A stretch of DNA of 64,000 nt, from the NCBI GenBank assembly GCA_902597545.1, contig CACJYD010000003.1, forward strand, positions 62,001-126,000, in the 5' to 3' direction. The notes beneath the pieces were generated by a model that was given only the letters and a program-made list of their open reading frames with translations, ran no database searches and was not told the origin of the DNA. This DNA comes from an uncultured Bacteroidota bacterium (GTDB lineage Bacteria; Bacteroidota; Bacteroidia; Flavobacteriales; Flavobacteriaceae). The position numbers were made by a program, and so were the translations under genes. Below, one piece after another: positions 63,430 to 64,000 of this stretch (within the stretch, counting starts at the first letter, position 1; every line of letters starts with the position of its first letter).

Positions 63430-63454
63430 TTTTAGATTCTAAAAGGTATATTTG
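63424..63454 (+). promoter_or_regulatory. Candidate adk promoter (TTTA-N19-TATATTTG)
   Basis: TATATTTG (63447-63454) is a full TAnnTTTG match. TTTA at 63424-63427 stands at exactly 19 bases, the same spacing as the tamL promoter, and differs from TTTG in one base. The -7 element ends 15 bases before the adk ATG. Confidence 0.45.
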
Positions 63455-63469
63455 TGTTAAATTTTCATT

Positions 63470-64000
63470 ATGCTTAATGTTATAATTTTCGGTAAACCTG
63501 GATCTGGAAAAGGAACGCAGGCTGCAATGATTAAAGATAAATATGGGCTTACACATATCTCGACTGGGGATGTTTTTCGAAAAAATACGTCTGAAGGAAC
63601 TGAGCTAGGAAATATAGCAAAACAATATATGAGTAAGGGTGAATTGGTTCCTGACAAAATTACAATAGCAATGCTGGAATCTGAAATTCTAAGTTTTATG
63701 CCATGTAATGGTTTTATTCTAGATGGCTTTCCAAGAACTATTTTACAAGCAGAATCCCTAGATAATCTTCTTGTTAAATTAAATCTTAAAATTGATTTAG
63801 TTATTGCTTTGGATGTTCCAAATAAGAATTTAATTAATAGGCTACTAGAAAGAGGAAAAACAAGTGGAAGATCTGATGATCAAAGTAAGGAAAAGATTAA
63901 TAAAAGATTAGAAGAATATGACAATAAAACCAAACCTTTAATCATATTTTATGAAAATCAAAAAAAGTTTTACTCAATTGATGGAGTAGGAAGTTTGACA
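63470..64000 (+). CDS. adk: Adenylate kinase, 3' end outside window
   Basis: 177 codons are visible from the ATG at 63470 to the window edge, which falls exactly after a codon, with no stop. The P-loop is 'GKPGSGKGTQ' (about 8-17), and the AMP-binding segments are 'HISTGDVFRKN' and 'GFILDGFPRT' (about 80-89). The LID region 'RLLERGKTSGRSDDQSKEKINKRL' lacks the ~27-residue insert with Cys or His residues, so it is the short form. It balances AMP, ADP and ATP. About 190 residues would be a normal full length. Divergent from purK, which is also in adenine nucleotide supply. Confidence 0.95.
   Translation, partial: MLNVIIFGKPGSGKGTQAAMIKDKYGLTHISTGDVFRKNTSEGTELGNIAKQYMSKGELVPDKITIAMLESEILSFMPCNGFILDGFPRTILQAESLDNLLVKLNLKIDLVIALDVPNKNLINRLLERGKTSGRSDDQSKEKINKRLEEYDNKTKPLIIFYENQKKFYSIDGVGSLT

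Noticed and set aside
1..64000. CRISPR array, insertion sequence, prophage or integron
   Set aside because: No regularly spaced repeats, transposase, integrase, terminal inverted repeats or phage genes were seen on either strand.

Overview
The window looks like chromosomal DNA of a member of the Bacteroidota, class Flavobacteriia, probably an aquatic, genome-streamlined lineage. The grounds are strong A+T richness, type IX secretion/gliding genes (porT, the Plug protein, gldJ, porV), the outer-membrane lipoprotein TamL, an nqrABCDEF-apbE operon, flavobacterial-type M1 peptidase, CtlX and DUF6702 genes, and start regions that lack Shine-Dalgarno sequences but carry Bacteroidota -7 elements (TAnnTTTG). 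Genus and species cannot be told. No insertion sequence, phage, CRISPR array, rRNA or integron is visible. Coding density is very high, no gene-free stretch exceeds about 170 bases, and several convergent genes share their stop codons.

Layout. 1-11.5 kb: tamL (cut by the window edge), an rRNA methyltransferase, porT, the K+ uptake pair trkA-trkH, a class I aminotransferase, rsmG, then a leftward pruA-apaG-Plug group. 11.5-18.4 kb: the Na+-NQR operon with its flavinylating enzyme ApbE. 18.4-23.2 kb: a leftward run of a methyltransferase, map, a thioredoxin-like lipoprotein, gpmI, an M15 peptidase and a GNAT acetyltransferase. 23.2-28.7 kb: tRNA-Gly followed closely by a rightward run with a DUF1080 protein, two paralogous CarboxypepD_reg-like proteins, DUF6702, an M1 metallopeptidase and TatA. 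28.7-33.7 kb: O-methyltransferase, flavin reductase, a sulfatase lipoprotein with a DUF3955-like membrane protein, a lipoprotein with an Asp/Lys tract, an unknown protein and ctlX. 33.7-42.1 kb: tRNA-Val, a VWA/AAA+ pair, and a leftward RND efflux cassette.

42.1-50.3 kb: yjbQ, a secreted M20 hydrolase, yceI, then the leftward gldJ-murF-amidase group diverging from porV. 50.4-56.2 kb: pyruvate dehydrogenase E1-alpha and E2, an SDR, a SprT-like protein, a nucleotidyltransferase and a DUF389 membrane protein. 56.2-64 kb: leftward mlaE-mlaF, a KAS III-like synthase, gcvP, purE-purK, and divergent adk (cut by the window edge).

How the parts work together. Na+-NQR generates a sodium gradient, TrkAH handles K+, and TamL, PorT, Plug, PorV and GldJ build or serve the outer membrane and type IX secretion. 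Several exported hydrolases (M1, M15, M20, sulfatase, DUF1080, amidase) suit a heterotroph living on polymers and peptides. I found no obviously new multi-gene system. The most notable points are the absence of porU between gldJ and porV, perfect inverted repeats in two divergent promoter regions (nqrA and purK/adk), repeated promoter elements a few bases from start codons, a VWA/AAA+ pair of unknown function, and an Asp/Lys-tract lipoprotein.
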